From positions 496,001 to 560,000 of the forward strand of contig NZ_AP023396.1 in the NCBI RefSeq assembly GCF_014466955.1: DNA of 64,000 nt, written 5' to 3'. The notes beneath the pieces are model-generated. The model was not told the DNA's origin, searched no databases, and saw only the letters and a program-made list of their open reading frames with translations. The stretch comes from Nocardia wallacei (lineage in GTDB: Bacteria; Actinomycetota; Actinomycetes; Mycobacteriales; Mycobacteriaceae). Below are positions 17,115 through 27,060 of this stretch, piece after piece (position 1 is the first letter of the stretch; each line of letters starts with the position of its first letter). A program made the position numbers and the translations under genes.

Positions 17115-17545
17115 CCGCGACGCTGGGGGCCGTGCGGGTGGGAACCACGCTGCCCGAGTTGACCATTCACGCCGATCCCACGTTCGTGATCAGCACCGCC
17201 CTGGCTACCAGGGACTTCCAGGACGTGCACCACGATCGGGACAAGGCCGTCGAGCGCGGCTCCAAGGACATCTTCGTCAACATCCTCACCGACACCGGGC
17301 TGGTACAGCGGTTCGTCACCGACTGGGCCGGACCGGGTGCACGCGTGAAATCGCTCGCGCTGCGGCTGGGCGTACCGCTCTACGCCGGCGACACCCTCAC
17401 CCTCACCGGCACCGTGACCGCGGTCGAGGGCGAGGAGATCCACGTCGAGGTGGTCGGGCGGGACAGCCTCGGTGATCACATCACGGCGAAAGCCGTTGTC
17501 GCGGTGCCGGAGACGGCGTCCCGCAACACACAGGAGCAGGCGTGA
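17111..17545 (+). CDS. chsH1: ChsH1: catalytic MaoC-like enoyl-CoA hydratase subunit
   Basis: Small hot-dog fold protein, 144 aa. The hydratase signature RDFQDVHHD places Asp35 and His40 five residues apart, as in the catalytic pair of mycobacterial ChsH1. With ChsH2 it hydrates the C17 side-chain enoyl-CoA. ATGA and GTGA overlaps join it tightly to chsH2 and ltp2. Confidence 0.92.
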   Translation: MTATLGAVRVGTTLPELTIHADPTFVISTALATRDFQDVHHDRDKAVERGSKDIFVNILTDTGLVQRFVTDWAGPGARVKSLALRLGVPLYAGDTLTLTGTVTAVEGEEIHVEVVGRDSLGDHITAKAVVAVPETASRNTQEQA

Positions 17546-18717
17546 GCAATTCACTCGGCGGGAAAGCCGCCATCGTCGGTATCGGCGCGACCGACTTCTC
17601 CAAGCAGTCGGGGCGTAGCGAGCTGCGGCTGGCGGCGGAGGCGGTCACCGCCGCGCTGCACGATGCCGGGCTGAAGCCCGCGGATGTGGACGGCCTGACC
17701 ACCTTCACGATGGACACCAACACCCAAGCCGCGGTGGCGCGGGCGGCGGGCATCCCGAACCTGAAGTTCTTCAGCAACATTCCGTTCGGCGGCGGTGCGG
17801 CCTGCGCGACCGTGCAGCAGGCGGCGATGGCCGTGGCGACCGGAGTGGCCGACGTGGTCGTGGCCTACCGTGCCTTCAACGAGCGCTCGGGTCATCGGTT
17901 CGGTCAGTTCGCCACGCACTTGGCCTCGGCGGCAACGTCTTCGGGTGTCGACGCCGCGTGGGCGTATCCGCAGGGACTGGGTACTCCGGCCGCGCAGGTC
18001 GCCATGGTCGCTCGCCGGTACATGCACGTATACGGCGCCACCAGTGCCGATTTCGGCACGATAGCGGTGGCCGACCGCAAGCACGCGGCGGTGAATCCGG
18101 CGGCGCACTTCTACGGCAAACCGATCACCCTGGAAGAACACCAGAATTCGCGCTGGATCGCCGAACCGCTGCACCTGCTGGACTGCTGCCAGGAGACCGA
18201 CGGTGGCGTGGCGATCGTGGTCACCAGCGTCGAACGCGCCCGCGACCTGCCGCAGCCCGCGGCCGTAATCGCCGCTGCCGCACAGGGTTCCGGCGCCGAC
18301 CAATACGTCATGACCAGCTACTACCGCGACGCCATGACGGGCCTGCCCGAAATGGGCCTGGTCGGCGACCAACTCTGGTCCCAGAGCGGCCTGCGCCCCG
18401 AAGACATGCAAGCCGCCATCCTCTACGACCACTTCACCCCCTTCGTCCTCATGCAACTGGAGGAACTCGGCTTCTGCCCCCGGGGCGAAGCCAAGGACTT
18501 CATCGCCGACGGCGCCATAGAACTGGGCGGCCGCCTCCCCCTCAACACCCACGGCGGCCAACTCGGCGAGGCCTACATCCACGGCATGAACGGCATAGCC
18601 GAAGCCGTCCGCCAAATCCGCGGCACGTCGGTGAACCAGGTCGAGAACCTGCACAACATAGCCGTAACCGCAGGCACAGGCGTCCCGACATCCGGTTTGG
18701 TACTGACCGCCGCCTGA
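17542..18717 (+). CDS. ltp2: Ltp2, thiolase-fold steroid retro-aldolase
   Basis: Product of 391 aa, SCP-x/thiolase superfamily. With the ChsH2 DUF35 domain it cleaves the 17-hydroxy side-chain CoA ester to release propionyl-CoA and a 17-ketosteroid such as androstenedione. Conserved features include FGGGAACATVQQAAMAV, FNERSGHRFG and NTHGGQLGEAYIHGMNG. It is the last gene of the fadE34-ltp2 operon. The final third is unusually rich in C-ending codons but shows no break. Confidence 0.93.
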   Translation: MSNSLGGKAAIVGIGATDFSKQSGRSELRLAAEAVTAALHDAGLKPADVDGLTTFTMDTNTQAAVARAAGIPNLKFFSNIPFGGGAACATVQQAAMAVATGVADVVVAYRAFNERSGHRFGQFATHLASAATSSGVDAAWAYPQGLGTPAAQVAMVARRYMHVYGATSADFGTIAVADRKHAAVNPAAHFYGKPITLEEHQNSRWIAEPLHLLDCCQETDGGVAIVVTSVERARDLPQPAAVIAAAAQGSGADQYVMTSYYRDAMTGLPEMGLVGDQLWSQSGLRPEDMQAAILYDHFTPFVLMQLEELGFCPRGEAKDFIADGAIELGGRLPLNTHGGQLGEAYIHGMNGIAEAVRQIRGTSVNQVENLHNIAVTAGTGVPTSGLVLTAA

Positions 18718-18804
18718 CCCCCGCAACCAGTCGTCACGGGATACTTCCGGACGGTATGGTGGGGCCGCCGGACCGCTTGGTCGGCCGTGGACAGGGGAGA
18801 GCTG

Positions 18805-19194
18805 ATGGCGAATGTGAAGTGGCGGACTATCGGTGCGGCTGTGCTCGTTGCGGGTGGTGCGGCGATCGGCACGATCGTGGCGGGACCGGCGACGGCGGAG
18901 CCGCAGGGATGCACGCTGGATCGGTCGTGGAGCGGGGCGACGGCTCATTGCGGTGGGGACGGCACCTACATCCTCGAAGTCGACTGCTTCGGCATGAGCA
19001 TCTCGGGCGGCCAGCCGTTCGGGCCGTACTACAAATCGGTCGTCGGCCACACCGACCCCTCTCTGGACCCGATCTTCACCTCCCCGCACCGCGACTGCAT
19101 GAACCCGTTCACGCTGGGCCAGATAGGCATCGCCACCGACGCCCGCATCACCCAGGTCCCCACCCGACCGGCCCCGTCGAACGCCTACGAATAA
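18805..19194 (+). CDS. Small secreted protein, unknown function
   Basis: Product of 129 aa. An N-terminal signal peptide (about 1-33, WRTIGAAVLVAGGAAIGTIVAGPATAEP) has a likely AxA cleavage site before EPQG. The mature part of about 95 residues has four cysteines (GCTLD, HCGGD, DCFGM, DCMNP), so probably two disulfides. The ATG is preceded by GGGGAGA. I do not recognise a family. It is monocistronic and convergent with the nitroreductase, overlapping its 3' end by 10 bp. Confidence 0.8.
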   Translation: MANVKWRTIGAAVLVAGGAAIGTIVAGPATAEPQGCTLDRSWSGATAHCGGDGTYILEVDCFGMSISGGQPFGPYYKSVVGHTDPSLDPIFTSPHRDCMNPFTLGQIGIATDARITQVPTRPAPSNAYE

Positions 19195-19841
19195 TCTCGC
19201 TGTGCGGGGTAGCGCTCGGTGAAGACGATTCGGTTGCGGGTTCGGCGGCCGGGGTGTTGGGGGGCGGTGGCGGCGTGGCCGATGGTCACGATTACCGCGA
19301 TGGCTAGGTTGTCTCGGTCTTCGATGCCGATCGCTTGTTTGACCAGGTGGGGGTCCCAGCCGTTCATCGGGGCGGAGGCCAGGCCGAGGGCGGTTGCCGC
19401 GAGCATGGTGTAGGTGGCGGCGATCATGGCGTTCTTCACCGCGTTCTCGCGGAGTAGGCCGCGCTCGCGCAGGTCGTGGTATTCGGCGCGACTGTCGAAC
19501 AGGGCGGTGAACTCGGCGTTCCAGGCGCCGTTGCGGGCGGCGGTGGCGGCGATGTCGGTGTTTGGCGCTTCCCATGCTGTGGCGTCGGCGACGAAGACCA
19601 GGGCCACCGGGGCCTCTCGCGGCTGCGGTTGGCCGAATGCGGCCTGCGACAGGCGATTCCGACCTGCCTCGCTGCTCACCACGACTATCGACCGGTCCTG
19701 CATGTTCCAGGCGCTCGGTGCCTGTACCGCGAGTTCCAGCACCTCGTCCAGGACGGCGGGGTCGACGGGATCGGGGCGGTAGTGCCGAACGGTGCGGCGG
19801 GTGCGAATGGCTTCGGGAACCGAAAGTGCTTGTGTCTCCAT
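19185..19841 (-). CDS. Nitroreductase family protein
   Basis: FMN-dependent nitroreductase/quinone-reductase family, 218 aa. The N-terminal RTRRTVRHYRPDPVD and APSAWNMQD segments match the FMN-binding region, and the GLASAPMNGWDPHLVKQAIG segment is typical of the C-terminal half. It is divergent from an HxlR-family regulator across a 60-bp gap, a common arrangement for redox-responsive oxidoreductases. The substrate cannot be read from sequence. Confidence 0.88.
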   Translation of the reverse strand: METQALSVPEAIRTRRTVRHYRPDPVDPAVLDEVLELAVQAPSAWNMQDRSIVVVSSEAGRNRLSQAAFGQPQPREAPVALVFVADATAWEAPNTDIAATAARNGAWNAEFTALFDSRAEYHDLRERGLLRENAVKNAMIAATYTMLAATALGLASAPMNGWDPHLVKQAIGIEDRDNLAIAVIVTIGHAATAPQHPGRRTRNRIVFTERYPAQRDYS

Positions 19842-19901
19842 ATAACAAACTATCGGAGAGTGGCACGCTTTTCGGAAGAAGGCACCTTTTTGTGCGCTAC
19901 G

Positions 19902-20291
19902 ATGACCAGGGTGCGTAACTACGTCGAATCGTCGGGCCTGCCCGCCGACATCTACTCCGCCCGCTGCCCCACCCGCCGCGTCCTCGACCGCATCGCGGGC
20001 AAGTGGACGGTCCTCATAGTCGACGCCCTCGCCGACGGCACCCTCCGCTACACCGACCTGCAACGCCGCATCGACGGCATCTCCCAGAAAATGCTCACCC
20101 AGACCCTCCGCGACCTCGAGGCCGACGGTTTCCTCACCCGCACCGTCCACCCCACCATCCCCCCGAAGGTCGAATACGCCCTCACCCCTTTGGGTCACAG
20201 CCTCCGGACTCCCATCGCCGCCCTGCGCGAATGGATCGAGTCCAACATCAACCACATCGAATCCGCGCGAGCCCGCGCAGAACGGGCCTGA
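19902..20291 (+). CDS. HxlR-family transcriptional regulator
   Basis: Winged-helix regulator of 129 aa. The core CPTRRVLDRIAGKWTVLIVDAL (Cys near residue 22) and LRYTDLQRRIDGISQKMLTQTLRDLEADGFLTR are typical of HxlR/YodB proteins, where the N-terminal Cys can sense electrophiles or oxidants. It is divergent from the nitroreductase, which it probably controls. The intergenic region is AT-rich (TATAACAAACTATCGGAGAG). Confidence 0.9.
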   Translation: MTRVRNYVESSGLPADIYSARCPTRRVLDRIAGKWTVLIVDALADGTLRYTDLQRRIDGISQKMLTQTLRDLEADGFLTRTVHPTIPPKVEYALTPLGHSLRTPIAALREWIESNINHIESARARAERA

Positions 20292-20381
20292 TCGCCGGGC
20301 GGTGTGGATGTCGTCACCTTCGGTCCCGCTGCGCCTGTCGGGTCTCTACAAATATAGAGGTAACTCGGCGGTGAGTGGAGG

Positions 20382-21413
20382 ATGACGGGCATGAACGGGG
20401 ATATCGCGCTGGATGCCGGGCAGCGGGCGGTGGCGGTGCGGCTGGGGGAGGTGGGTGCTCGGGTCGGGCGATGGCGGTGGCGGCCTCGGGGGATCTATCT
20501 GTACGGGCGGCCCGGGCGGGGGAAGACCATGTTGATGGATCGGTTCTTCGCCGGGGTGGGGTCGAAACGTAAGCGGCGCTACCACTTTCATGGGTTCTTC
20601 GCGGGGTTGCACGGTGCTGTGGCGGAACTCGGTTCGATCGACCGGGCGGTGGATGCCGTGCTGGGTGATGCCGAGCTGGTGTGCTTCGACGAGTTTCACG
20701 TCCATGACATCGGGGATGCCATGCTCATGGCGCGGCTGCTGGATGCGCTGTTCGCGCGGTCCGTCCTGCTCGTGGTCACCTCGAACTACGCTCCGGACGA
20801 GTTGTTGCCGAATCCGCTGTTCCACGAACGGTTTCTGCCGACCATCGCGCGGATACGCGCGCACCTGGACGTGCTGACCCTCGACGGGCCACGGGACTAT
20901 CGCGAGTTGCGCGGGCGGCGAACGGGTTTCGCCTCGGGGAGCTATCTGATCGGTGCGTCGCCGTACGCTGCCACGCTGCCCGAGATCCCGCCCGGGACTG
21001 CCGAACCGGCCCACGTCGCTCGTTCACCGATGAACATCGCACCACGAGCGCGCGTGGCGATCCCGACAGCCCACCGCCACCTCCACGCCCACCATGCCGA
21101 AAATGGTTCCCTGACAGCCGACTTCGCCGAACTCTGCGGCACCGCGCTGTCCGCCGCGGACTATCTCGAACTCACCACGCGTTACCGCCACTGGACGCTG
21201 TGCGGCGTCCCCGAATTGCGCACGGTCCCCACGGACCACGTCACCCGCTTCGTGAATCTGGTCGACATCCTCTACGACGCGGATGTGCCGCTCACCGTCC
21301 ACGCCGCGGCGCCGCTGCCCGAGCTCTCCCGCGACGTCGCGCACGTGCCGGACCTGGCTCGGATCGCCAGCCGGCTGCGCGAGTTGCCGGTCGGCGGGCG
21401 GGCCGCGGCATAA
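20382..21413 (+). CDS. zapE: AFG1/ZapE-family ATPase
   Basis: P-loop ATPase of the ZapE (AFG1) family, linked in E. coli to the Z-ring under stress. The product is 343 aa. Visible are Walker A (GRPGRGKT, about 45-52), the YHFHGFF segment, Walker B (LVCFDEFHVHDIGDA) and sensor TSNYAPDELLPNPLFHERFLP. A second ATG at 20391 is possible; GTGGAGG lies 5 bp before the first. It stands alone. Confidence 0.88.
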   Translation: MTGMNGDIALDAGQRAVAVRLGEVGARVGRWRWRPRGIYLYGRPGRGKTMLMDRFFAGVGSKRKRRYHFHGFFAGLHGAVAELGSIDRAVDAVLGDAELVCFDEFHVHDIGDAMLMARLLDALFARSVLLVVTSNYAPDELLPNPLFHERFLPTIARIRAHLDVLTLDGPRDYRELRGRRTGFASGSYLIGASPYAATLPEIPPGTAEPAHVARSPMNIAPRARVAIPTAHRHLHAHHAENGSLTADFAELCGTALSAADYLELTTRYRHWTLCGVPELRTVPTDHVTRFVNLVDILYDADVPLTVHAAAPLPELSRDVAHVPDLARIASRLRELPVGGRAAA

Positions 21414-21466
21414 GGGGGCGCGACCTGGGTAAACCCTTGTGTCGCAGATAAATTGCCGATCGGAAG

Positions 21467-21489
21467 AATTGTGGGGTCTCACAATTTTT
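21467..21489 (+). terminator. AT-rich hairpin with T-run after zapE
   Basis: AATTGTG (21467-21473) and CACAATT (21480-21486) pair around GGGTCT and run into TTT. This AT-rich stem is unusual in this genome. It could terminate the zapE transcript, or be a regulator site upstream of the next operon. Confidence 0.45.
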
Positions 21490-21616
21490 CCGGGATTCGA
21501 CTTCCCGCGTGTGGGATGAGCAGAATTCCGTTACGCCGGGTTTTTCATTTCCGTCCTGACGGACCATTCGGCATGTAACGATGTGCGGAGTTTGCGCAGT
21601 ACCGAGGTTCTGGGAG

Positions 21617-22564
21617 ATGCCCGTGGGCGTGGTGGGATCGGCGATACCGCGCGCGATCGGGTCGGTCGCGTTGCTGGCGATGGCCGTCCTCGCGCTGCGC
21701 GGATTCGTGCCGGGCACCGGTGGGCCGCACGCGGTGTCGCCGCCCTCGGCGGTCGCCGTCGCGCTGATGCCGGTGCTGTCGCTGGTGTCGGTGGTGATCC
21801 TGCTGGCCGGCGTGATCACCAGCCAGCATCGTTTGCCGCTGGCCATGCCGGACGCGGAGCGCGACACCGAGCGGCAGCCGTGGCAATTACGCCGATTCGG
21901 CCTGATGATGCTGGTCGGCCTGGCCGTGATCGCGCTGTTCGCGGCCCTGGCGTGGCTGGTGTACCTGCTGACCGGCGGCCCGGACACGCAGGTGCGGCCG
22001 CAGCCGCCCGCCGCCCGACCCACTCCGACCGCCCCCGTGGAGACCCCGCCGCCGACGCCGCAACCGTTCTCGGGAACTCCGGAACTCAGTGGCCGCGCCA
22101 TGGTGTTCGTCGGCGGCGCGGCGGTCGCGCTGGTCGCGACGGCCGTCGTCGGCCTGGTCGTGGTCGCGATCGGCACGCGCCGCCGCCCGGTGGCGCGGGC
22201 GGCCGCGGCCGAGCCGAAACCCGCGGAACCGCCGGTCTCACTGGCCGACGTGGCCGAGATGGGTCTGGCCGCGATGATCGCCTCGGGCCAGGACGCCCGC
22301 ACCGCGATCATCGCCTGTTACGTCGCCATGGAACGCGGCCTCGCCAAGGCCCGCGAGGTGGCGCCGCTGGTCTCCGACACGCCGTCGGAGGTGCTGGCGC
22401 GCGCCTTCGAGCGCGGCGCCCTGCACGACGCGTCGGCCCGGGAACTGGTCGCGCTGTTCGAGGAGGCCCGTTTCAGCCCGCACGCGATGCTGGAATGGCA
22501 GCGGATGCGCGCCGAGCAGCTGTTGCGAATCGTGCTGAACGATTTGCAGGGAGAACGATTATGA
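21617..22564 (+). CDS. DUF4129-type membrane protein, first gene of a MoxR operon
   Basis: About 315 aa. There are transmembrane segments near the N-terminus, a second pair before a Pro/Thr-rich loop (QPPAARPTPTAPVETPPPTP), and one more helix after it. The C-terminal cytosolic domain (GQDARTAIIACYVAMERGLA...SDTPSEVLARAF) fits DUF4129, a family associated with MoxR/DUF58 and transglutaminase operons. The start is uncertain: ATG at 21581 and GTG at 21623 are also in frame. It overlaps the next gene (ATGA). Confidence 0.75.
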   Translation: MPVGVVGSAIPRAIGSVALLAMAVLALRGFVPGTGGPHAVSPPSAVAVALMPVLSLVSVVILLAGVITSQHRLPLAMPDAERDTERQPWQLRRFGLMMLVGLAVIALFAALAWLVYLLTGGPDTQVRPQPPAARPTPTAPVETPPPTPQPFSGTPELSGRAMVFVGGAAVALVATAVVGLVVVAIGTRRRPVARAAAAEPKPAEPPVSLADVAEMGLAAMIASGQDARTAIIACYVAMERGLAKAREVAPLVSDTPSEVLARAFERGALHDASARELVALFEEARFSPHAMLEWQRMRAEQLLRIVLNDLQGERL

Positions 22565-23088
22565 ACGTGCCCGCCCCGGCGAAATCGCGGCGCCGGGTGA
22601 TCACCGGTGGTGCCATCGTGGTGGTCGTGGCCGTCGAGGCGACAGCGCTCGGCGAACAGCGCGACGCCCTGCCGCTGCTCGCCGGAATTCCCGTGCTGAT
22701 CGCCCTGGTTCTGCTGGTGAGATCGCTGGCCGAGCGCAGGCGCGCACCGACCCTGGACGGCCCGGCCGACGACGAGATCGACAACGGTCCCGCGGAGATG
22801 TTGCGCCGCTGGCGGGCCCGCGCCCAGATGCTCGCCGAACGCGCCGACGGCTCCCGCGCCGACTGGGATCGCTATCTGCGGCCTCTGCTGGCCAAGGAAT
22901 TCGAACTGTCCAGCGGGCACCGGATCACGAAGAACCGGCGCGCCACCGAGGCGGCCGGGCAACTGCTGTTCGGGCCCGAATTATGGCGCTGGGTCGATCC
23001 GGCGAATTCGGCGACACGCGACCAGAACACCCGCGCCCCCGGGCGCGCGGCGCTGGACGAGATCCTGCGCCGCCTGCAGTCCATGTGA
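22561..23088 (+). CDS. Membrane protein of the MoxR operon, unknown function
   Basis: Product of 175 aa with two hydrophobic segments in the first 55 residues (VITGGAIVVVVAVEATAL and LPLLAGIPVLIALVLLV). A charged cytosolic domain follows (DRYLRPLLAKEFELSSGHR...GPELWRWVDP). I do not assign a named family with certainty. Small membrane proteins of this shape lie between DUF4129 and moxR in many actinobacteria, which suggests a structural or scaffold role in the complex. Confidence 0.7.
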   Translation: MNVPAPAKSRRRVITGGAIVVVVAVEATALGEQRDALPLLAGIPVLIALVLLVRSLAERRRAPTLDGPADDEIDNGPAEMLRRWRARAQMLAERADGSRADWDRYLRPLLAKEFELSSGHRITKNRRATEAAGQLLFGPELWRWVDPANSATRDQNTRAPGRAALDEILRRLQSM

Positions 23089-23113
23089 AAGCTCAGAGAC
23101 GAGTGCGAGACGA

Positions 23114-24084
<971 letters not shown>

Positions 24085-24088
<4 letters not shown>

Positions 24089-25359
24089 GGCATCGGGATA
24101 CCAGCTCGGCCGCCGACGCCGAACTACGCTGGCGGCCCGCGCCGCTGGTCTTCATGCTCGCCGCCGCGGCGGCTCCGGCGCTGGCCGTGGCGGTCATGCT
24201 CGGGCGGTGGCAGCTGATCGTGTTCGCGGCCCCGATGCTCGGTGTGCTCGCGACCGCACCGTGGCAGGTGGCGCGCACCAGAATTCAGGTCGACGGCTCG
24301 GGTGTGCTGCGCTGCTTCGAATCCGAGGAGGTGGTGATGGACGTCGCCGCCTTCGTGGACGAGGGACACGCCCTGCTGCGCTGCCGACCGAACGAGACCC
24401 ACGGCCTCGAGGTGCGGGTGGAACAGGCCGTCGATTCCGGCCCGGCCCCGGCGGGCCTGCGCCTGGCGTTGTCGACCGCGCGCTGGGGCCGCTATCCGGT
24501 GTCGGTACGGGTCACCGCGCTCAGTCCGGCCGGGCTGGCGGTCGCGTCGGTGACGCTTCCGGCCGGTGACGTGTACGTGTACCCGATCGCCGATCCGCAG
24601 CGAATGAAGTTGCCGCGCACCGACTATCCCGAACGCATCGGCACCCACCTGACCCGGCGGCACGGGCCGGGCGTGGAGTACGCCGACATCCGCGCCTACG
24701 CGCCGGGTGACCAGCTGCGCACGGTGAACTGGGCGGTCAGCGCGCGGCGCGGTCGCCTCTACGTCACCGAGCGACTCACCAACCGGGCCGCGGATGTCGT
24801 TGTGCTGGTGGACACTTCGCAGCAGGCGCCCGGCCCCGCCGCCGATTCGCTGGAGCTGTCGGTGCGCGGCGCCGCGCAGGTAGCGCAGTCGGCGCTGCAG
24901 GCTGGTGACCGCACCGCCGTGGTGTGCCTGGGCCAGGTGCCGCGCTGGCTGCGGCCCGACATCGGCCGACGGCAGTTCTATCGCATCGTCGACACCGTGC
25001 TCGAGGTCGGCGACGAGCACATTCCGACCCAGGGCACGCTGGCCCCGCACACCGCGGTGCCGCTCGGCGCGATCGTGGTGGCGTTCTCGACGCTGCTGGA
25101 CACCCAGTTCGCGCTGGCCCTGATCGACCTGCGCAAGCGCGGGCACGTCGTGGTGGTGGTCGACGTGCTGCGCGGCGCGCCCTTCTACGAGGACCTCGAT
25201 CCCACGCTGGCGCGCATGTGGCAGCTGGAACGGACCTCGATGTATCGGGACATGAGCACGGTCGGGGTCGACATCGTGGCCTGGCCGGCCGACACCCGGC
25301 TCGATCAGGTGATGCGGTTGCTGCCCGAGCACCGCCGTGTGGTGCGGGTGAAGCGATGA
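24085..25359 (+). CDS. DUF58 domain protein
   Basis: Product of 424 aa, overlapping moxR by four bases. Two N-terminal hydrophobic helices (about 17-60) precede a beta domain. The DUF58 core follows (EYADIRAYAPGDQLRTVNWAVSARRGRLYVTERLTNRAADVVVLVD), whose VWA-like fold contains VVLVDTSQ as a reduced MIDAS-like motif. It is the usual MoxR partner. Confidence 0.9.
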
Positions 25360-25817
25360 CCAGATTCCTCGCGGTGCTGTCCGGGCTGCTGCTGACCGCG
25401 GCCGTGGCGATCGTGCTGCCGTGGGCGGCGCTCGGCGCGGGCGCGCTGGTGGTGCTGGGGTGGCGGTTCCGGGTGTGCGCGGTCGGGGCCGCGCTGGTAG
25501 CGCTGGGCGCGCTGGCCTGGGACGACACTGGCGCGCTGGCCGCGGCGGCGACGGGCCTGGTGGCGACCACCTACCTGCTCAACACCGCCACGGTGCACGC
25601 GCCCAGCGGCGTGGTGCCGACCACGCTGCCCTCGGTCACCGGCGCGCTGCTGTTCGCCGCCGCCGCGGTCGCCGCCACCCTGGTCCCGGTCCATCTGGCC
25701 TGGGTGCCGCTGGCCGCACCGGTGCTGGTGATCCTGCTGTACGCGCTGGTCATCCAGGGCTTGACCATCGGACGGGGTGATGATGCGAGTGAGCCGCGCC
25801 CGAGCGGTAACGCGTGA
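25356..25817 (+). CDS. Small integral membrane protein ending the MoxR operon
   Basis: Product of 153 aa made almost wholly of hydrophobic segments: about five or six short helices, with LPWAALGAGALVVLGW and HLAWVPLAAPVLVILLYALVIQG as clear examples. It overlaps the DUF58 gene by four bases (ATGA) and is the last gene of the operon. No catalytic motif is visible, and no family name can be supported. Confidence 0.75.
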   Translation: MTRFLAVLSGLLLTAAVAIVLPWAALGAGALVVLGWRFRVCAVGAALVALGALAWDDTGALAAAATGLVATTYLLNTATVHAPSGVVPTTLPSVTGALLFAAAAVAATLVPVHLAWVPLAAPVLVILLYALVIQGLTIGRGDDASEPRPSGNA

Positions 25818-26188
25818 GGTGTCCCGGCGCGCCCGCGCAGTGTGAAAGGTGCTGTGCGGATGGGTTGGTGCGGCGTCGGCGCTGAGTGCGCCCGGCGGCC
25901 TGCTTGTCGTCCACGGGCCCGCGGGGAGCTGTGTGTCTGGCCACAGCCTGGCCTTCCGTAAGTGCCGCTGAGTACTACAGCTTGTAGTGTCTGATGTATG
26001 TGGGTTATTCCGATTGTTGCCGTCGTCTGCTCCGTCGCCATCGCCGTCCTGTTCGCGACGGGTTTCCCGGACGCCGAGTGATCGTGCCCTGATCCGGCAC
26101 GATGGTCCGCCGCCCAGCGGGATCGATCGCACAGCGGTTTCCGGCCGCCGCGCGACCGTCCGCACCGGGCGGCGAACGCTTTCCGGGA
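25818..26188. other. 371-bp spacer between convergent operons
   Basis: Nothing well supported is found, apart from one possible 27-codon membrane peptide at 25998-26081. The first part (25820-25960) is ordinary high-GC sequence. A slightly AT-richer patch (AGTACTACAGCTTGTAGTGT) at about 25972-25991 contains a short dyad, CTACAGCTTGTAG. Confidence 0.6.
25998..26081 (+). CDS. Possible 27-aa single-helix membrane peptide
   Basis: An ATG opens a short frame whose product is one hydrophobic helix (VIPIVAVVCSVAIAVLFAT) with an acidic tail (PDAE). There is no clear ribosome-binding site, but a short dyad and AT-richer promoter-like sequence lie just upstream. Similar tiny annotated membrane peptides exist in actinobacteria. 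This could equally be chance. Confidence 0.3.
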   Translation: MWVIPIVAVVCSVAIAVLFATGFPDAE

Positions 26189-27052
26189 TCAGTCCGAGAA
26201 CGTGAGTTTCACATCGCCGAGCACCGGGGCGTTCTCGCGTTCCACCACGGTGGCGGCGATGGTCAGTTCGTTGTTGTCCAGCCAGATCCGCGAGCGGATC
26301 GTCTCCCCGGGATACAGCACCCCCGCGAACCGCCCCCGGAATCCCGTGACCCGCACGGCATCCGAGTTCAGCACGGTATCGGTGGCCGTCTTGCAGACCA
26401 GGCCGTAGGTGCACAGCCCGTGCAGGATCGGGTTGGGAAACCCTGCGGCACGGGCGAATTCGGGGTCCGAATGCAGCGGATTGCGGTCACCGCACAGCCG
26501 ATAGAGCAGCGCCTGCTGCGGCAATGTCGGCGTGGTGACGTCGAAATCCGGTGCGCGGTCCGGCAATTCGGACTTGGTGCTGGGTCCGCGCTCGCCGCCG
26601 AACCCGCCCTCGCCCTTGGCGAAGATGGATGAGCGGGCCGTCCACAGCGGATCGCCGTCCGAGCCGGTGACGGTGGTCTCCTGCACGATCACCGCGGCCG
26701 CGCCCTTGTCCCAGATCTCACTGATCCGGCCGGTGCTGGTGGCCTTGCCCGCGGCCGGAATCGGGCGATGCGTGACGATCTCCTGGCTGGCGTGTACCAC
26801 CTTGGCCAGGTCGATCTCCACACCGGGGAAACTGACCTTCGGCGGATCGGTCATCCGCAGCGTGTGCGCGACGGTCGCGAACGTCGGCAGCACCTGCGGT
26901 TCGCGGTCGTCGAGATAGCGCAGTTCGCCCGGGTCCGTCCAGCGGGTACCCGCGCCGAGCCCCAGGTGGTACAGCTGCACATCCGACGGGGTCCACGCGA
27001 ACTCCTGCGTCGGAAGTGCCGCGCCCAGTGCGACTTTCGGATCGATCGGCAT
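26189..27052 (-). CDS. MaoC-family enoyl-CoA hydratase (Rv3538-like)
   Basis: Double hot-dog hydratase of 287 aa, like the hydratase-2 part of peroxisomal multifunctional enzyme. The C-terminal half carries the hydratase-2 signature YRLCGDRNPLHSDPEFARAAGF with catalytic Asp/His, followed by PILHGLCTYG. It lies 8 bp after kstD on the same strand, matching Rv3537-Rv3538. A role in sterol side-chain beta-oxidation is likely from context; the exact substrate is not visible. Confidence 0.88.
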   Translation of the reverse strand: MPIDPKVALGAALPTQEFAWTPSDVQLYHLGLGAGTRWTDPGELRYLDDREPQVLPTFATVAHTLRMTDPPKVSFPGVEIDLAKVVHASQEIVTHRPIPAAGKATSTGRISEIWDKGAAAVIVQETTVTGSDGDPLWTARSSIFAKGEGGFGGERGPSTKSELPDRAPDFDVTTPTLPQQALLYRLCGDRNPLHSDPEFARAAGFPNPILHGLCTYGLVCKTATDTVLNSDAVRVTGFRGRFAGVLYPGETIRSRIWLDNNELTIAATVVERENAPVLGDVKLTFSD

Positions 27053-27060
27053 TGTTCTCC